A stretch of DNA of 64,000 nucleotides. Origin: Rhodoferax sediminis (GTDB taxonomy: Bacteria > Pseudomonadota > Gammaproteobacteria > Burkholderiales > Burkholderiaceae_C). Positions 34,119 to 44,081 of this stretch are shown here, one piece after another. A program made the translations under genes and the position numbers. Within the stretch, counting starts at the first letter, position 1. Each line of letters begins with the position of its first letter. The notes under the pieces were generated by a model. It made no database searches and was not told where the DNA came from. It saw only the letters and a list, made by a program, of their open reading frames with translations. The stretch is taken from contig NZ_CP035503.1 of the NCBI RefSeq assembly GCF_006970865.1, positions 1,377,001 through 1,441,000 of the forward strand, given 5' to 3'.

Positions 34119-35622
34119 GTCGTCCCTGAGAAACTCGTTTTTTCAAGGAACCGCAGGTCTCGCGCGAATGGCATAAGCGCTGGCCGCGCTCAATAGTTGT
34201 CGCAGCGTGATACCCCACTGGGCACAAAGAAGCCGCAGCTTCTTGAGGATCTTGCGCATGTTGTGCCCAGCACCGCACAGCAGTGCATTCATCGCATCAC
34301 CTTCGATGCCCTTGAGGAAGTTTCTCGCCAGTCTGCCATCCGACTTCATGTGACCGATTACCGGCTCCACCGCATTCCTGCGCTTGAGCTTTCTATGGAT
34401 TGCGGCCGTCACCCCGCGCTTGGCCCCGGCAATCCAGACTTTGAGCGTGCCGCTGTTGCAGCCGTGGCCCCGATACCCTCGATCCGTGTAAGCCTCTTTG
34501 GCCTTGAAACCTGAGACGCGCTCAGCCTGCTCAATACACGCCTGCAGCGTGTGCCCGTCATACGGATTGCCCGACAACGACTTGGCGCCGACGACGAACG
34601 ACTCCTTGCTGGTCGAGACGATGCCTACCTTCACGCCGAATTCGTACTGTTTGTGGATCTTGCCTTTGGCAATGCATTCGACTTCCGGGGCATGCACGCT
34701 GTACAGCTTGGGTGGATCGCCCTCGCTGCGCCGTCTAGGCTGGCTGTGGATGCGCGCTGCGATCTCCAGCAACTTGTCCATCCGCCCGGTGCGCGTGTCA
34801 TCGCTTTGCGTCTTGCGCTCAATGTCCCGAATGACGCGGCCAAGGTAGGTGCGCAGCTTTCTGTTCTGGGCCTTGGCCCGGTTCATCTGGCGGGCATGGG
34901 CGTAGCGCTGCGAGCGCACGAAGGCTGCCTGGCCGACCCGTTCGTAGCTTTGGCGCAGGTTGATGCCGAGTTTCCTGGCCTGGCGCACCAGCGCCACGCG
35001 CGCCTTGTGCAGCAGTCGGGCATCGGTGGGAAAGGCCACGGCCTTGTCTTGCACCGTGGTGTCCACATTGACCACAGCCAGCGAGGTCTTGACAACTGTC
35101 TTGGTGGCCAGACCTGCTTGCACTGTCAGGCCCAGGATGAACTCACAGCCGGGCTCGCCAATGCGCTTGCGAAACCCGGTCATGAGACTGGGGTCAATGG
35201 GCAGGTCATGGCGAAAGTACTGCTCGCCGCAGAAGTGCTGCCAGTACGGGTTCTCTACCCACACCGCCACGACTTCTTCATCCGACAGGTTGCTGGTGTG
35301 CTTGAGCAGTTGCAGAGCGACCATCAGACGGATGGGATGGCCGGGGCGGCCAATGCCGGCTTTGTACAGGCCGCCAAAGCGCTGCTCGCAAGATTGCCAA
35401 TCGATCTTCTGGGCCAGTTGCACCAGCGGGTGGCGCAGGTTGATGAGATTGGCCAGTTCCTGGCGAAACAGATCTGTTTCAGCCGAATGTTGGGTCTCGC
35501 GCAGTGCCATGAGTTTGCAAGGTTTGGGGCTTTGATAGCCTCAATTCTGGCAACCTGCGGGCCACTTCAACACCTCACTAACCCGCATCAATGCTCGATT
35601 CTTGGAGTTTCTCAGGGGCGAC
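34119..35622 (-). mobile_element. IS5-superfamily insertion sequence, about 1.5 kb
   Basis: Terminal inverted repeats match in 17 of the first 18 positions: GTCGTCCCTGAGAAACTC on the left and GTCGCCCCTGAGAAACTC reading inwards from the right. Both ends are flanked by GAATTA. The element encodes one complete transposase on the minus strand and looks intact. Its insertion point is exactly at the stop codon of the comEA-like gene. Assignment to a named IS needs a database search. Confidence 0.85.
34143..35510 (-). CDS. IS5-superfamily transposase
   Basis: DDE transposase of 455 residues, full length. The N-terminal DUF772-type domain (about 40-125) contains GRPGHPIRLMVALQLLKHTSN and YWQHFCGEQYFRHDLP in parts. 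The catalytic residues are expected in VNVDTTVQDK (first Asp), AYTDRGYRGHG (second Asp) and NAVEPVIGHMK (Glu). It lies 24 nt from the left inverted repeat and 112 nt from the right one. No frameshift, so the element may be active. Confidence 0.93.
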   Translation of the reverse strand: MALRETQHSAETDLFRQELANLINLRHPLVQLAQKIDWQSCEQRFGGLYKAGIGRPGHPIRLMVALQLLKHTSNLSDEEVVAVWVENPYWQHFCGEQYFRHDLPIDPSLMTGFRKRIGEPGCEFILGLTVQAGLATKTVVKTSLAVVNVDTTVQDKAVAFPTDARLLHKARVALVRQARKLGINLRQSYERVGQAAFVRSQRYAHARQMNRAKAQNRKLRTYLGRVIRDIERKTQSDDTRTGRMDKLLEIAARIHSQPRRRSEGDPPKLYSVHAPEVECIAKGKIHKQYEFGVKVGIVSTSKESFVVGAKSLSGNPYDGHTLQACIEQAERVSGFKAKEAYTDRGYRGHGCNSGTLKVWIAGAKRGVTAAIHRKLKRRNAVEPVIGHMKSDGRLARNFLKGIEGDAMNALLCGAGHNMRKILKKLRLLCAQWGITLRQLLSAASAYAIRARPAVP

Positions 35623-35628
35623 GAATTA
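35623..35628. repeat. Target-site duplication, right copy
   Basis: GAATTA next to the right inverted repeat. It includes the TAA stop codon (minus strand, 35626-35628) of the comEA-like gene. Confidence 0.6.
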
Positions 35629-36165
35629 ATTCTTGGCAGCGCTGGCCGCCGGTTTGGCGGCATCGGCTTTGGCGGCCTTGGCTGCTTTGGCCGCTTTGGC
35701 GTCATCAGCCTTCTTTTTCTTGGCATCGGCTTTGGCGGCCTTGTCTACGGCTTTCTTGGCTTTGGCGTCAGCCTTCGCATCGCCAGCCGCTGCGGGGGCG
35801 GCCGTTGCAGCCGTGGGCGCAGCAGCGGTCGGTGCAGCGGAAGCCGGCTTGGCGTCGGCTTTCTTCTGGCTTGTTTTTGCGGCGGGCGCGGCCGCTGCAC
35901 CATTGAAGGGCGCGCCGTTGACCGTCATGCCTTCAGAGGAAAATGTGGCAGCGTTTTTTTCACCGACGCCCTTGACGCGCCCGATGAAGTCATTCCAGTC
36001 CTTGAAGTCGCCTTTCTTGCGCTCATCGACGATCCTGCTGGAGATGCCGGGGCCGATGCCTTTGAGGCCATCGAGTTCGGCCGCGGTGGCCTTGTTCACA
36101 TCGACAGCAGCGAAAGACGCAACTGCGTACAGCATGGCCACAATGGCGAGGATTTTCTTCAACAT
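35626..36165 (-). CDS. ComEA-like helix-hairpin-helix DNA-binding protein with Ala/Lys-rich tail
   Basis: Exported protein of 179 residues. A signal peptide (cleavage near SFA-AVD) is followed by the ComEA helix-hairpin-helix domain (about 20-85: VDVNKATAAELDGLKGIGP and IGRVKGVGEKNAATF). The rest is low-complexity Ala/Lys/Pro (residues 90-179). ComEA domains bind DNA in the periplasm during natural transformation. The basic tail is far longer than in small ComEA proteins and might add non-specific DNA binding. The IS to its left reaches the stop codon but leaves it intact. Confidence 0.85.
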   Translation of the reverse strand: MLKKILAIVAMLYAVASFAAVDVNKATAAELDGLKGIGPGISSRIVDERKKGDFKDWNDFIGRVKGVGEKNAATFSSEGMTVNGAPFNGAAAAPAAKTSQKKADAKPASAAPTAAAPTAATAAPAAAGDAKADAKAKKAVDKAAKADAKKKKADDAKAAKAAKAAKADAAKPAASAAKN

Positions 36166-36183
36166 TGACGGAACTCCTGGTAG

Positions 36184-36213
36184 TAAAAGAAACCCGGCAG
36201 AAAAGCCGCCGGG
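36184..36213 (-). terminator. Rho-independent terminator after lapB
   Basis: Read on the minus strand, a CCCGGC / GCCGGG stem is followed by TTTCTTTT. It lies between lapB and the comEA-like gene, which therefore probably has its own promoter. Confidence 0.65.
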
Positions 36214-36324
36214 ACTGCCTGGTTATAACGGCGTCAGACTCCCGTTCGTTGACCTCCAGGTGTCACAAGAGTTGGTGAATACCCTGATGCCCGGCGCGGC
36301 AGGGCAACTTGAAGGGCGTCGCTA

Positions 36325-37488
36325 CTAGAGTTCTTCGACCCGGCGTGCCGGGTAGCTGTCCCATGCCTGGCAGCCGGGACATTGCCAGAAGTGCTGTGTG
36401 GCTTCAAAGCCGCAGGCAGCGCAGCGGTAGCGCATGAGCGGGCGCGCAGCGTGGTCCAGCGCACGCTGCACCTGGGGGTGGAACTGCTCGTGCTCCAGCT
36501 TTTCGCCCGCAATCCATTTGGCTGCCGCGATCAGTGACGGCTCGCGTTCAAGGTGCTTGAGATACCAGTCGCGGCCACCTTGCACCTCCTGTGCGGGTTC
36601 GCCAGCTGCCGTCAGGGTCACGATAGCGTCCAGCACGTCGAGGCTGGGGTCCTGCGCGTAACTGGTTTTCAGAAGACTCAAGGCCTGCGCCGAGTGCCCA
36701 CAGGCCATTGCGGCTTCGCACAGCGTGTGCGCCACCAGCGGCAGCGAAAGAGGCGCCACGTCGAGCAACGCCTGCAGGCTCTCGAACGCGGCGTCGGCTT
36801 CACCGAGCCGCAGATGCAAGGCGGCCAGATCGATGCGCGGACGGGGCGCATGGGGCGCCGTCGTCAGAGCCTGGTCGAGCAGCCGGTGGGTGGCAGCGTT
36901 GTTGCCTTCGGCGGTTTGGGCTGCCGCCTGCTCGCACAGGTAATGCGCCTGCCGCGCGCTGAAGCTGCCCTGGCCGGCGTCTTCGAGTTTTTGCGCAATC
37001 CGCGCCGCCTGCGGCCAGTCGCGTGAGCGCTCGAAGATGGCCAGCAAAGCCAGGCTGGCCTGCGTTTCGAACGGTGTGCCTTCGAGCTTGCGCAGGGCCT
37101 CTTCGGCGCGGTCGAGCAGGCCCGCCTTCAGGAAATCCAGCGCCAGCGCATGCTGGGCGCGTTCGCGGTCGGCGCGGCTCAGGTCGCCCCGCGAGAGCAG
37201 ATGCTCGTGCACGCGCACGGCCCGTTCGTACTCGCCGCGGCGCCGGAACAGGTTGCCCAGCGCGAAGTGCAATTCAGACGTGTCCGGGTCGTTTTGCACG
37301 GCCTCGATGAAGGCGTCGATGGCCTGGTCCTGCTGCTCGTTCAGCAGAAAGTTCAAGCCCTTGAAGTACGCCTTGGGCGCCTGCCGGTTTTCCATGCGCA
37401 ACTGGCGCAGGTCGAACCGCGACGCGGCCCATCCCAGGATGAATGCAATGGGCAGACCCAGCAGAATCCAGCTCAGGTCAAAGTCCAT
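36325..37488 (-). CDS. lapB: Lipopolysaccharide assembly protein LapB
   Basis: Inner-membrane anchored regulator of LPS synthesis, 387 residues from the ATG at 37488. It has one N-terminal membrane helix (WILLGLPIAFILGWAAS), a set of TPR repeats (about 35-345) and a C-terminal rubredoxin-like zinc domain with two CxxC pairs (CAACGF, CPGCQ). In E. coli LapB acts with FtsH to control LpxC. The start overlaps the lapA stop by 11 nt. The order ihfB-lapA-lapB after rpsA is the usual one in betaproteobacteria. Confidence 0.93.
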   Translation of the reverse strand: MDFDLSWILLGLPIAFILGWAASRFDLRQLRMENRQAPKAYFKGLNFLLNEQQDQAIDAFIEAVQNDPDTSELHFALGNLFRRRGEYERAVRVHEHLLSRGDLSRADRERAQHALALDFLKAGLLDRAEEALRKLEGTPFETQASLALLAIFERSRDWPQAARIAQKLEDAGQGSFSARQAHYLCEQAAAQTAEGNNAATHRLLDQALTTAPHAPRPRIDLAALHLRLGEADAAFESLQALLDVAPLSLPLVAHTLCEAAMACGHSAQALSLLKTSYAQDPSLDVLDAIVTLTAAGEPAQEVQGGRDWYLKHLEREPSLIAAAKWIAGEKLEHEQFHPQVQRALDHAARPLMRYRCAACGFEATQHFWQCPGCQAWDSYPARRVEEL

Positions 37489-37768
37489 CGTGGATGCCGG
37501 CGCTGACCGAGTCGGTGGGATGGGACGCCGATGCGGCGCCCTGCCGGGCCTTTTTGGCGGCAACGCGGTGCTTCCACCAGCGCGGCACCATGCCCAGCAC
37601 GCCCAGCACGACGCCGGCCGCAAAAGCTGCCAGCACCACCAGCACCAGCGGCGCGCGCCATTGCGTGCCAAAGAAAAAATGCACGATGGTGTCCTGCTGA
37701 TTGTTCAGCGCGAAAGCGAACAGGGTAAAAAAAATGGCTGCCTTGAGCAGCCACATGAGGTATTTCAT
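37478..37768 (-). CDS. lapA: LapA family protein (DUF1049)
   Basis: Small inner-membrane protein of 96 residues with two hydrophobic helices (about 8-20 and 38-60), matching LapA/YciS. It partners LapB in LPS assembly. It lies directly upstream of lapB with overlapping ends and 45 nt after ihfB. The C-terminal tail is polar and variable. Confidence 0.87.
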   Translation of the reverse strand: MKYLMWLLKAAIFFTLFAFALNNQQDTIVHFFFGTQWRAPLVLVVLAAFAAGVVLGVLGMVPRWWKHRVAAKKARQGAASASHPTDSVSAGIHDGL

Positions 37769-37813
37769 GAATCGTCCTCAGTGACGAGGAGATTCTACCG
37801 ACGGATTCAACCG

Positions 37814-38128
37814 TCAAGCCTTGCTGGCTGCTGCCTCGAGCTCCTGCGTGCGTTTGTCCACCGCCTCACGCAGCGCCTTGCCGGGCTTGAAATGCGGGAC
37901 GCGTTTCTCCGGAATGGCCACGCTTTCGCCCGAACGCGGGTTGCGACCCATGCGGGGCGAGCGCCGGTTGATCGAGAAACTGCCGAAGCCACGGATTTCG
38001 ATGCGGTGCCCGCGCACCAGGGCGTCGCTCATGGCGTCGAGAATCGTCTTGACGGCATATTCGGCGTCGCGGTGCGTAAGCTGACTAAAGCGGGCAGCCA
38101 GTTCTTCAACGAGGTCGGAGCGGGTCAT
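37814..38128 (-). CDS. ihfB: Integration host factor subunit beta
   Basis: DNA-bending nucleoid protein, 104 residues from the ATG at 38128 (conserved start [11 protein letters not shown]). The DNA-binding arm [20 protein letters not shown] in the second half is typical, with the intercalating Pro in NPRSG. Pairs with IhfA encoded elsewhere. An upstream in-frame start would add an unconserved Trp/Pro-rich stretch and was rejected. Located after rpsA as in most proteobacteria. Confidence 0.95.
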   Translation of the reverse strand: MTRSDLVEELAARFSQLTHRDAEYAVKTILDAMSDALVRGHRIEIRGFGSFSINRRSPRMGRNPRSGESVAIPEKRVPHFKPGKALREAVDKRTQELEAAASKA

Positions 38129-38215
38129 CTGGAAACGAAGGCAGGGGGCCCAAGCGGGCGTCCAGCCACCCCGCAAAGGGTGGTGTGACGCGCGGCTTCG
38201 CCCCCGTCCGGCGGC

Positions 38216-39901
38216 TTAGTTATTGTTGTTGTCCAGCTTGGCGCGCAAGAGCGCACCCAGGCTGGTCGTACCGGCGTTTTCACGCGCGGATTGCTGGCTC
38301 AGGCTTGACATGGCTTCCTGCTGGTCGGCCATGTCCTTGGCCTTGATGGACAGCTGGATGTTGCGCGTCTTGCGGTCCACGTTGACCACCACGGCGGTGA
38401 CTTCGTCGCCTTCTTTCAGCACGTTGCGCGCATCTTCCACGCGGTCGCGGCTGATCTCGGAAGCACGCAGGTAACCGATGATGTCTTCACCCAGGTCGAT
38501 TTCAGCGCCACGGGCGTCCACGGTCTTGACCTTGCCGGTCACGATCTGGCCCTTGTCGTTGATGGTGGTGAAGGTGGTGAACGGATCGCTGTCGAGCTGC
38601 TTGATGCCCAGCGAGATGCGTTCGCGGTCCACATCCACGGCCAGCACGATGGCTTCGACTTCCTGGCCCTTCTTGTAGTTGCGCACGGCGGCTTCACCAG
38701 GCTCGTTCCAGGACAGGTCGGACAAGTGCACCAGGCCGTCGATGCCGGCAGCCAGGCCCACGAACACGCCGAAGTCGGTGATCGACTTGATCGGACCCTT
38801 GACGCGGTCGCCGCGCTTGGTGTCCTGCGCAAACTCCTGCCAGGGATTGGCCTTGCACTGCTTCATCCCGAGGCTGATGCGGCGCTTGTCTTCGTCGATT
38901 TCGAGGACCATGACTTCGACTTCGTCGCCCAGCGACACGATCTTGCTCGGCGCCACGTTCTTGTTGGTCCAGTCCATCTCGGACACGTGGACCAGGCCTT
39001 CGATGCCGGGTTCGAGTTCCACAAACGCGCCGTAGTCGGCGATGTTGGTGATCTTGCCGAACATGCGCGTGCCTTGCGGGTAGCGGCGGCTCACGCCCAT
39101 CCAGGGGTCGTCGCCCATTTGCTTCAGGCCCAGCGACACGCGGTTCTTCTCGGTGTCGAACTTGAGGATCTTGGCGGTGATTTCCTGGCCGGCTGTCACC
39201 ACTTCGCTCGGGTGACGCACACGGCGCCAGGCCATGTCGGTGATGTGCAGCAAACCGTCGATGCCGCCCAGGTCCACAAACGCACCGTACTCGGTGATGT
39301 TCTTGACCACGCCATGCACCACGGCGCCTTCCTTCAGGGTTTCCATCAGCTTGGCGCGTTCTTCGCCCATGCTGGCCTCGACCACGGCGCGGCGCGACAA
39401 CACGACGTTGTTGCGCTTGCGGTCGAGCTTGATGACCTTGAATTCCATGGTCTTGTTTTCGTACGGGGACAAGTCCTTGATGGGTCGGGTGTCGATCAGC
39501 GAACCTGGCAGGAAGGCGCGGATGCCGTTGACCAAGACGGTCAGGCCGCCCTTGACCTTGCCGCTGGTGGTGCCGGTGACGAATTCGCCGGATTCCAGGG
39601 CTTTTTCGAGCGCCATCCAGGACGCCAGGCGCTTGGCCTTGTCGCGCGACAGGATGGTGTCGCCATAGCCGTTTTCGATGGCGTCGATGGCCACCGAGAC
39701 GAAGTCGCCGACCTGGACTTCGAGTTCGCCCTTGTCGTTCTTGAATTCTTCGATGGGCACATAGGCTTCGGATTTGAGGCCAGCGTTGACCACCACGAAG
39801 CTGTGCTCGATACGCACGACTTCAGCGGTGACCACTTCACCCATGCGCATTTCAGAGCGTTGCAGTGATTCTTCAAACAGGGCGGCGAAAGATTCAGACA
39901 T
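38216..39901 (-). CDS. rpsA: 30S ribosomal protein S1
   Basis: Ribosomal mRNA-binding protein of 561 residues, the standard length, with six S1 repeats. Examples of S1 domain cores visible are [40 protein letters not shown] and [20 protein letters not shown]. It starts directly with the conserved [13 protein letters not shown]. The 178-nt leader to aroA/cmk contains a 17-nt palindrome at 39947. RpsA represses its own translation in E. coli; no specific leader structure was worked out here. Confidence 0.97.
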   Translation of the reverse strand: MSESFAALFEESLQRSEMRMGEVVTAEVVRIEHSFVVVNAGLKSEAYVPIEEFKNDKGELEVQVGDFVSVAIDAIENGYGDTILSRDKAKRLASWMALEKALESGEFVTGTTSGKVKGGLTVLVNGIRAFLPGSLIDTRPIKDLSPYENKTMEFKVIKLDRKRNNVVLSRRAVVEASMGEERAKLMETLKEGAVVHGVVKNITEYGAFVDLGGIDGLLHITDMAWRRVRHPSEVVTAGQEITAKILKFDTEKNRVSLGLKQMGDDPWMGVSRRYPQGTRMFGKITNIADYGAFVELEPGIEGLVHVSEMDWTNKNVAPSKIVSLGDEVEVMVLEIDEDKRRISLGMKQCKANPWQEFAQDTKRGDRVKGPIKSITDFGVFVGLAAGIDGLVHLSDLSWNEPGEAAVRNYKKGQEVEAIVLAVDVDRERISLGIKQLDSDPFTTFTTINDKGQIVTGKVKTVDARGAEIDLGEDIIGYLRASEISRDRVEDARNVLKEGDEVTAVVVNVDRKTRNIQLSIKAKDMADQQEAMSSLSQQSARENAGTTSLGALLRAKLDNNNN

Positions 39902-39946
39902 TGAGTTTCCTTGGGCTACACAGACAGGGTTGACGAGCGCGGGATT

Positions 39947-39963
39947 GCTATCGTTTCTATAGC
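39947..39963. repeat. 17-nt GCTAT...ATAGC palindrome, copy 3 (rpsA leader)
   Basis: GCTATCGTTTCTATAGC has 5-bp perfect arms and lies 46 nt upstream of the rpsA start codon. It is of the same type as the copies at 6472, 14086, 52678 and 60866. Confidence 0.55.
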
Positions 39964-40079
39964 TGACTGTGGCAGTTTCTTGCGGCCAGACAAGCGATAA
40001 GGCCGCGGGTTAAGTTGACAAACCACACGGCCGATCCGCCCGGTGGGCGCGATGCGGGCCGTATGGGCCTGATGGCTGC

Positions 40080-42089
40080 TCAGGAGGTCCCGAACGGCTG
40101 CTTGCCCCGCCACCAGCCCAACACCTGATTGACAGATTCTTCAATCGTCAAATCCGAGTTGTCCAGCAGCAAGGCATCTCCGGCAGGTTTGAGAGGCGCA
40201 ACGCTGCGGGATGAATCCCTCGCGTCGCGCGCTTCCAAGTCCGTCCGAAGATTGTCAAGTATAGCTGGAAAACCCTTTGAAATCAATTGCTTATAGCGCC
40301 GCTCCGCCCGGTGCCCGGCGCTCGCCGTGAGGTAGATCTTGAGCAGCGCGTCGGGAAAAATGACGGTGCCCATGTCGCGTCCGTCGGCCACCAGCCCGGG
40401 CAGCTGGCGAAAGCTGTGCTGCAGTGTGATCAGGGCGGTGCGCACGGCGGGCAGGGCCGACACTTTGGAGGCGTTCATGCCGGCCTCCTCGGTGCGGATG
40501 GCGTCGGTGACGTCGGCGCCATCGAGCCAGACCTGGTCGCCGACAAAGCGCACGGGCAGGCGTTGCGCCAGCGCGGCAATGGCGACTTCATGGGCTGCGT
40601 CCAGCGCCAGGCCGGCGCGCCCGGCGGCCAGTGCCGTGATCCGGTACAGCGCCCCGGAGTCCAGGTAGTGGTAACCGAGCCGGTGCGCCAGCGTGGCGGC
40701 CAGCGTGCCCTTGCCCGAGGCGGTGGGGCCGTCCACGCAAATCACGGGAATGCGGGCGGCGAACGTGTGGGCCAGCGCAAACAGGGCCTCGAAGTAGTCC
40801 GGGAAGGTTTTGGCGACGCACTTCGGGTCTTCGATGCGAACCGGCAGACCCGCCGGATTGAAGGCCGCCAGCGAGAAACACATGGCGACCCGGTGGTCGT
40901 CGTAGGTGTGAATGCTGGCCGCGCGCCAATGGGCCGGCGAGGCTGGTGGCGTGACACGCAGGAAGTCGGCACCTTCTTCCACCATCGCGCCGAGTTTGCG
41001 CAGCTCGGCGGCCATGGCGGTGAGGCGGTCGGTCTCCTTGACGCGCCAGCTCGCGATGTTGCGCAGCAGGCTCGGGCCGTCGGCAAACAGAGCCATAATC
41101 GCCAGCGTCATTGCGGCATCGGGGATGTGGTTGCAGTCGAGATCGATGGCGTGCAGCGGCCAGGCGCCGCGCGAGACTTCAAGCCAGTTCGGGCCGCTGA
41201 CGATCTGCGCGCCCATTAAGCGCGCTGCTTCAATGAAACGGATGTCGCCCTGAATGGAATCTGCGCCGACGCCTTCAATTCTTACGTCTTTTTGGCCTGA
41301 AGTTCCCGCCGTGATTGCGCCGAGCGCTATGAAATAGCTAGCAGACGAGGCGTCGGCCTCGATGTGGATCGCGCCCGGCGACTGGTAGCGGCTGCCCGCC
41401 GGAATGGTGAAGCGTTGCCAGCTGTCGCGCCGCACGGCAATGCCGAAGTGCGCGAGCAGATTGAGCGTGATCTCGATATAGGGCTTGGAGATCAGCTCGC
41501 CCACGACCTCGATCACCACATCCTGGGCTGCTGCTGTCAGTGGCAGCGCCATCAGCAGCGCCGTCAGGAACTGGCTGGATACGTCGCCGCGCACCCGGAT
41601 CGGCGCGCCCGGCTGCAAGGCGGGCGCGCCCACGCGCAGCGGCGGATAACCTTCCTGGCCCAGGTAGTCGATGCGGCACCCCAATTGGCGCAGCGCGTCG
41701 ACCAGATCGCCGATCGGGCGCTCGTGCATGCGGGCCACGCCGCTGAGCTCAAAGTCGCCGCCCAGCAGCGCCAGCGCCGCAGTCAGCGGGCGCATGGCGG
41801 TTCCGGCGTTACCCAGGAACAGTTGGGCTCGGGCATTTTTGAGCCGGCCGCCCAAGCCTTCGATGGCAACGCAGCCTTCGCTGCGCACGATGTCGCAGCC
41901 AAGCTGTTGCAGCGCACCCAACATGACCCGTGTGTCGTCGGAGTCGAGCAGGTCGTGCACGGTGGTGGTGCCGGCACTGAGCGCGGCCAGCAGCAGCACC
42001 CGGTTGGAAATGCTCTTGGAGCCGGGCAGCACCACCGTGCCGCCCGCCGCCTGCAACGGCGGAATATCCAGAAATTCGGTCGCGAACAT
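40080..42089 (-). CDS. aroA-cmk: Bifunctional EPSP synthase / cytidylate kinase
   Basis: A 669-residue fusion. Residues 1 to about 442 are 3-phosphoshikimate 1-carboxyvinyltransferase (shikimate pathway), with [15 protein letters not shown] at 23-37 and NAGTAMRPL near 92. From about 446 the protein is cytidylate kinase (CMP to CDP), with P-loop GPTASGKGT, the [13 protein letters not shown] region and [10 protein letters not shown]. In most bacteria aroA and cmk are adjacent; the fusion is known in Burkholderiales. It starts 1 nt after the tyrA stop. GCTAT-type repeats fall inside both halves, at 41326 and near 40261, in frame. Confidence 0.94.
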   Translation of the reverse strand: MFATEFLDIPPLQAAGGTVVLPGSKSISNRVLLLAALSAGTTTVHDLLDSDDTRVMLGALQQLGCDIVRSEGCVAIEGLGGRLKNARAQLFLGNAGTAMRPLTAALALLGGDFELSGVARMHERPIGDLVDALRQLGCRIDYLGQEGYPPLRVGAPALQPGAPIRVRGDVSSQFLTALLMALPLTAAAQDVVIEVVGELISKPYIEITLNLLAHFGIAVRRDSWQRFTIPAGSRYQSPGAIHIEADASSASYFIALGAITAGTSGQKDVRIEGVGADSIQGDIRFIEAARLMGAQIVSGPNWLEVSRGAWPLHAIDLDCNHIPDAAMTLAIMALFADGPSLLRNIASWRVKETDRLTAMAAELRKLGAMVEEGADFLRVTPPASPAHWRAASIHTYDDHRVAMCFSLAAFNPAGLPVRIEDPKCVAKTFPDYFEALFALAHTFAARIPVICVDGPTASGKGTLAATLAHRLGYHYLDSGALYRITALAAGRAGLALDAAHEVAIAALAQRLPVRFVGDQVWLDGADVTDAIRTEEAGMNASKVSALPAVRTALITLQHSFRQLPGLVADGRDMGTVIFPDALLKIYLTASAGHRAERRYKQLISKGFPAILDNLRTDLEARDARDSSRSVAPLKPAGDALLLDNSDLTIEESVNQVLGWWRGKQPFGTS
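41326..41338. repeat. Short GCTAT...ATAGC palindrome inside aroA
   Basis: GCTATGAAATAGC is a 13-nt shorter version of the repeat family and lies in frame (part of SYFIALG on the minus strand). Confidence 0.35.
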
Positions 42090-42968
42090 TTACTTGCCCG
42101 ATTTACCGGAGGTCATGCGCCAGTGGGCTCGCGTCTGGCTGGCTTGCCCGATCTGCTGTTCCAGTGCGTCGGCGTTACCGCTGGCAATCAGCGCCTCCAT
42201 GGCCTGCAGCGATCGCTGAAAAATCTGGGATTGCGCGAGCAGCTCTTCGCGGTTGGCGACCATGATGTCGCGCCACATGTGCGGGTCGCTCGCGGCGATG
42301 CGCGTGAAGTCGCGAAACCCCGGGCCTGCGAGCGATAAATACTCCTGCCCGCCAGCCTGGCCGGTGATTCCGTTCATCAGCGCAAATGCAATCAGGTGCG
42401 GCAGATGGCTGACCGCCGCGAATGCCGCGTCGTGCGCCTCGGGCGCCATCTTCTGCACATGGCAACCCAGTGCGGTCCAGACCTCGATCGCCTTTTGCAG
42501 GTGCGCCGTCAGGGTGCGCTCGATCGGGGTCAGGATCACCTGCTTGCCCATATAGAGATCGGCATCCGCATGCTCCACGCCCGAGACTTCCCGGCCGGTG
42601 ATCGGATGCGCCGGCACGAATGAGCCGACCTGTTCGCGCAGCACCCGCCGCGCGGCATCGACCACGTCGCGCTTGGTGGAGCCCACATCCATGACCAGCG
42701 TCTGCGGCGTGAGCAGGTGTTTGATGGCCTTGAAAGTGGCCTCGGTGGCGGCCACTGGAATCGCCAGCAGCACGATGTCGGCGCCCGATACGGCCAGCAG
42801 CGCCGACGGCGCTTCCAGGTCGATCACGCCCATCTGGCGCGCGCGCTCGGTGGTGGAAGGCGATTTGCTGTAACCGACCACGCGCTTGACCAGCCCCGCG
42901 CGCTTGAGCGCGAGCGCGAACGAGCCACCCATGAGGCCGCAGCCAATCAGTCCGAGTTGCTCAAACAT
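42090..42968 (-). CDS. tyrA: Prephenate dehydrogenase
   Basis: NAD(P)-dependent oxidative decarboxylation of prephenate to 4-hydroxyphenylpyruvate in tyrosine synthesis. The 292-residue protein starts with the Rossmann motif GLIGCGLMGGSFA. It also has the substrate-side HPITGREVSGVEHAD (His conserved) and the LPHLIAF helix. No chorismate mutase domain is fused; that function is on PheA. It lies 27 nt after pheA and abuts aroA/cmk. Confidence 0.95.
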   Translation of the reverse strand: MFEQLGLIGCGLMGGSFALALKRAGLVKRVVGYSKSPSTTERARQMGVIDLEAPSALLAVSGADIVLLAIPVAATEATFKAIKHLLTPQTLVMDVGSTKRDVVDAARRVLREQVGSFVPAHPITGREVSGVEHADADLYMGKQVILTPIERTLTAHLQKAIEVWTALGCHVQKMAPEAHDAAFAAVSHLPHLIAFALMNGITGQAGGQEYLSLAGPGFRDFTRIAASDPHMWRDIMVANREELLAQSQIFQRSLQAMEALIASGNADALEQQIGQASQTRAHWRMTSGKSGK

Positions 42969-42995
42969 CGGTGTGCACCATGTAGCCCGCCATGG

Positions 42996-44078
42996 TCAGT
43001 CGCCCACCGGATAGGTGCCCAGCACCTTGTAGAACGCACACAGCCCTTGAAGATCCTTCAAGGCGGCGGCGACATTTGGCTGCGAGGGGTGGCCCTGGAT
43101 GTCAACGTAGAAAAAATATTCCCACTGGCCCGAGCGCGCAGGGCGTGACTCGAAGCGCGTCATCGATACGCCGTGGGTCTTGAGCGGCACCAGCAGGTCG
43201 TGCACCGCGCCTGGCTTGTTGGGCACCGAGACGATCAGGCTCACACAGTCCCGGCCGGAGGCTTGCGGCGCCTGCAGCGTCTGCGGCAGGCAGATCACGG
43301 CAAACCGGGTGCGATTGAAGGCATCGTCCTGGATCGCGTGCGCGGCGACGTGCAGGCCGAATTCGCTGCCGGCGCGCTCACTCGCGATAGCGGCCCAAGC
43401 CGGATGTGTCGCTGCCAGCCGGGCGCCTTCGGCGTTGCTGGAGACGGCGCGGCGCTCCACATCCGGCAGATGGGTGTTGAGCCAGCCCTGGCACTGGGCC
43501 AGGGCCTGTGGATGCGCCAGCACGACCTCTATATCTTCGAGCGAATTGCTCTGGCGCAGCAGGTTGTGGCGCACCAGCAGGCTGGTTTCGCCCACGATAT
43601 GCAACGGCGAGTTCAGGAACAGATCGAGCGAACGCGCCACCACACCTTCGGTGGAGTTCTCCACCGGAACCACGCCAAATTCGGCCGTGCCTGCCGCCGT
43701 GGCGCGGAACACCTCGTCGAAGTTGACGCAGGGCACATGCTCGATGCTGGTACCGAAGAACCGCAGTGCGGCCTCTTCGCTGAAGGTGCCCGCGGGGCCC
43801 AGGTAGGCGACCCGCTGCGGCGCTTCGAGCGCACGGCAGGCCGACATGATTTCGCGCCAGATGCTGGCCACGTTACCCGGCTTGAGCGGCCCCGGATTGG
43901 AAGACTGCAGTCCGTGAATCACCTCGGCTTCGCGTTCCGGCCGGAACACCGGGGAGCCTTCGGCGCGCTTGATCTCGCCCACCTCATTGGCGAGCTCGGC
44001 GCGGCGGTTGAGCAGCGCCAGCAGTTCACGGTCGGCGGCGTCGATCTGAGTGCGCAGTTGTGCGAGGGTCTTGGCCAT
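42996..44078 (-). CDS. pheA: Chorismate mutase / prephenate dehydratase
   Basis: Bifunctional P-protein of phenylalanine synthesis, 360 residues. The N-terminal AroQ chorismate mutase helix bundle covers about 1-85 (LAQLRTQIDAADRELLALLN). The dehydratase domain covers about 92-270 with AYLGPAGTFSEEAA and ENSTEGVV. The C-terminal ACT domain, about 280-355, has the effector motif ESRPARSGQWEYFFYVD (usually ESRP). Feedback inhibition by phenylalanine is therefore expected. It lies 3 nt after serC. Confidence 0.96.
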   Translation of the reverse strand: MAKTLAQLRTQIDAADRELLALLNRRAELANEVGEIKRAEGSPVFRPEREAEVIHGLQSSNPGPLKPGNVASIWREIMSACRALEAPQRVAYLGPAGTFSEEAALRFFGTSIEHVPCVNFDEVFRATAAGTAEFGVVPVENSTEGVVARSLDLFLNSPLHIVGETSLLVRHNLLRQSNSLEDIEVVLAHPQALAQCQGWLNTHLPDVERRAVSSNAEGARLAATHPAWAAIASERAGSEFGLHVAAHAIQDDAFNRTRFAVICLPQTLQAPQASGRDCVSLIVSVPNKPGAVHDLLVPLKTHGVSMTRFESRPARSGQWEYFFYVDIQGHPSQPNVAAALKDLQGLCAFYKVLGTYPVGD

Positions 44079-44081
44079 GGG

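Noticed and set aside
34551..35906. A 451-codon plus-strand frame across the IS and the comEA-like gene
   Set aside because: It is antisense to both the transposase and the comEA-like gene and shows no domain.
38166..38183. CCACCC/GGGTGG hairpin between rpsA and ihfB as a terminator
   Set aside because: No T-run follows on the minus strand; it may only be a processing or stabilising hairpin.
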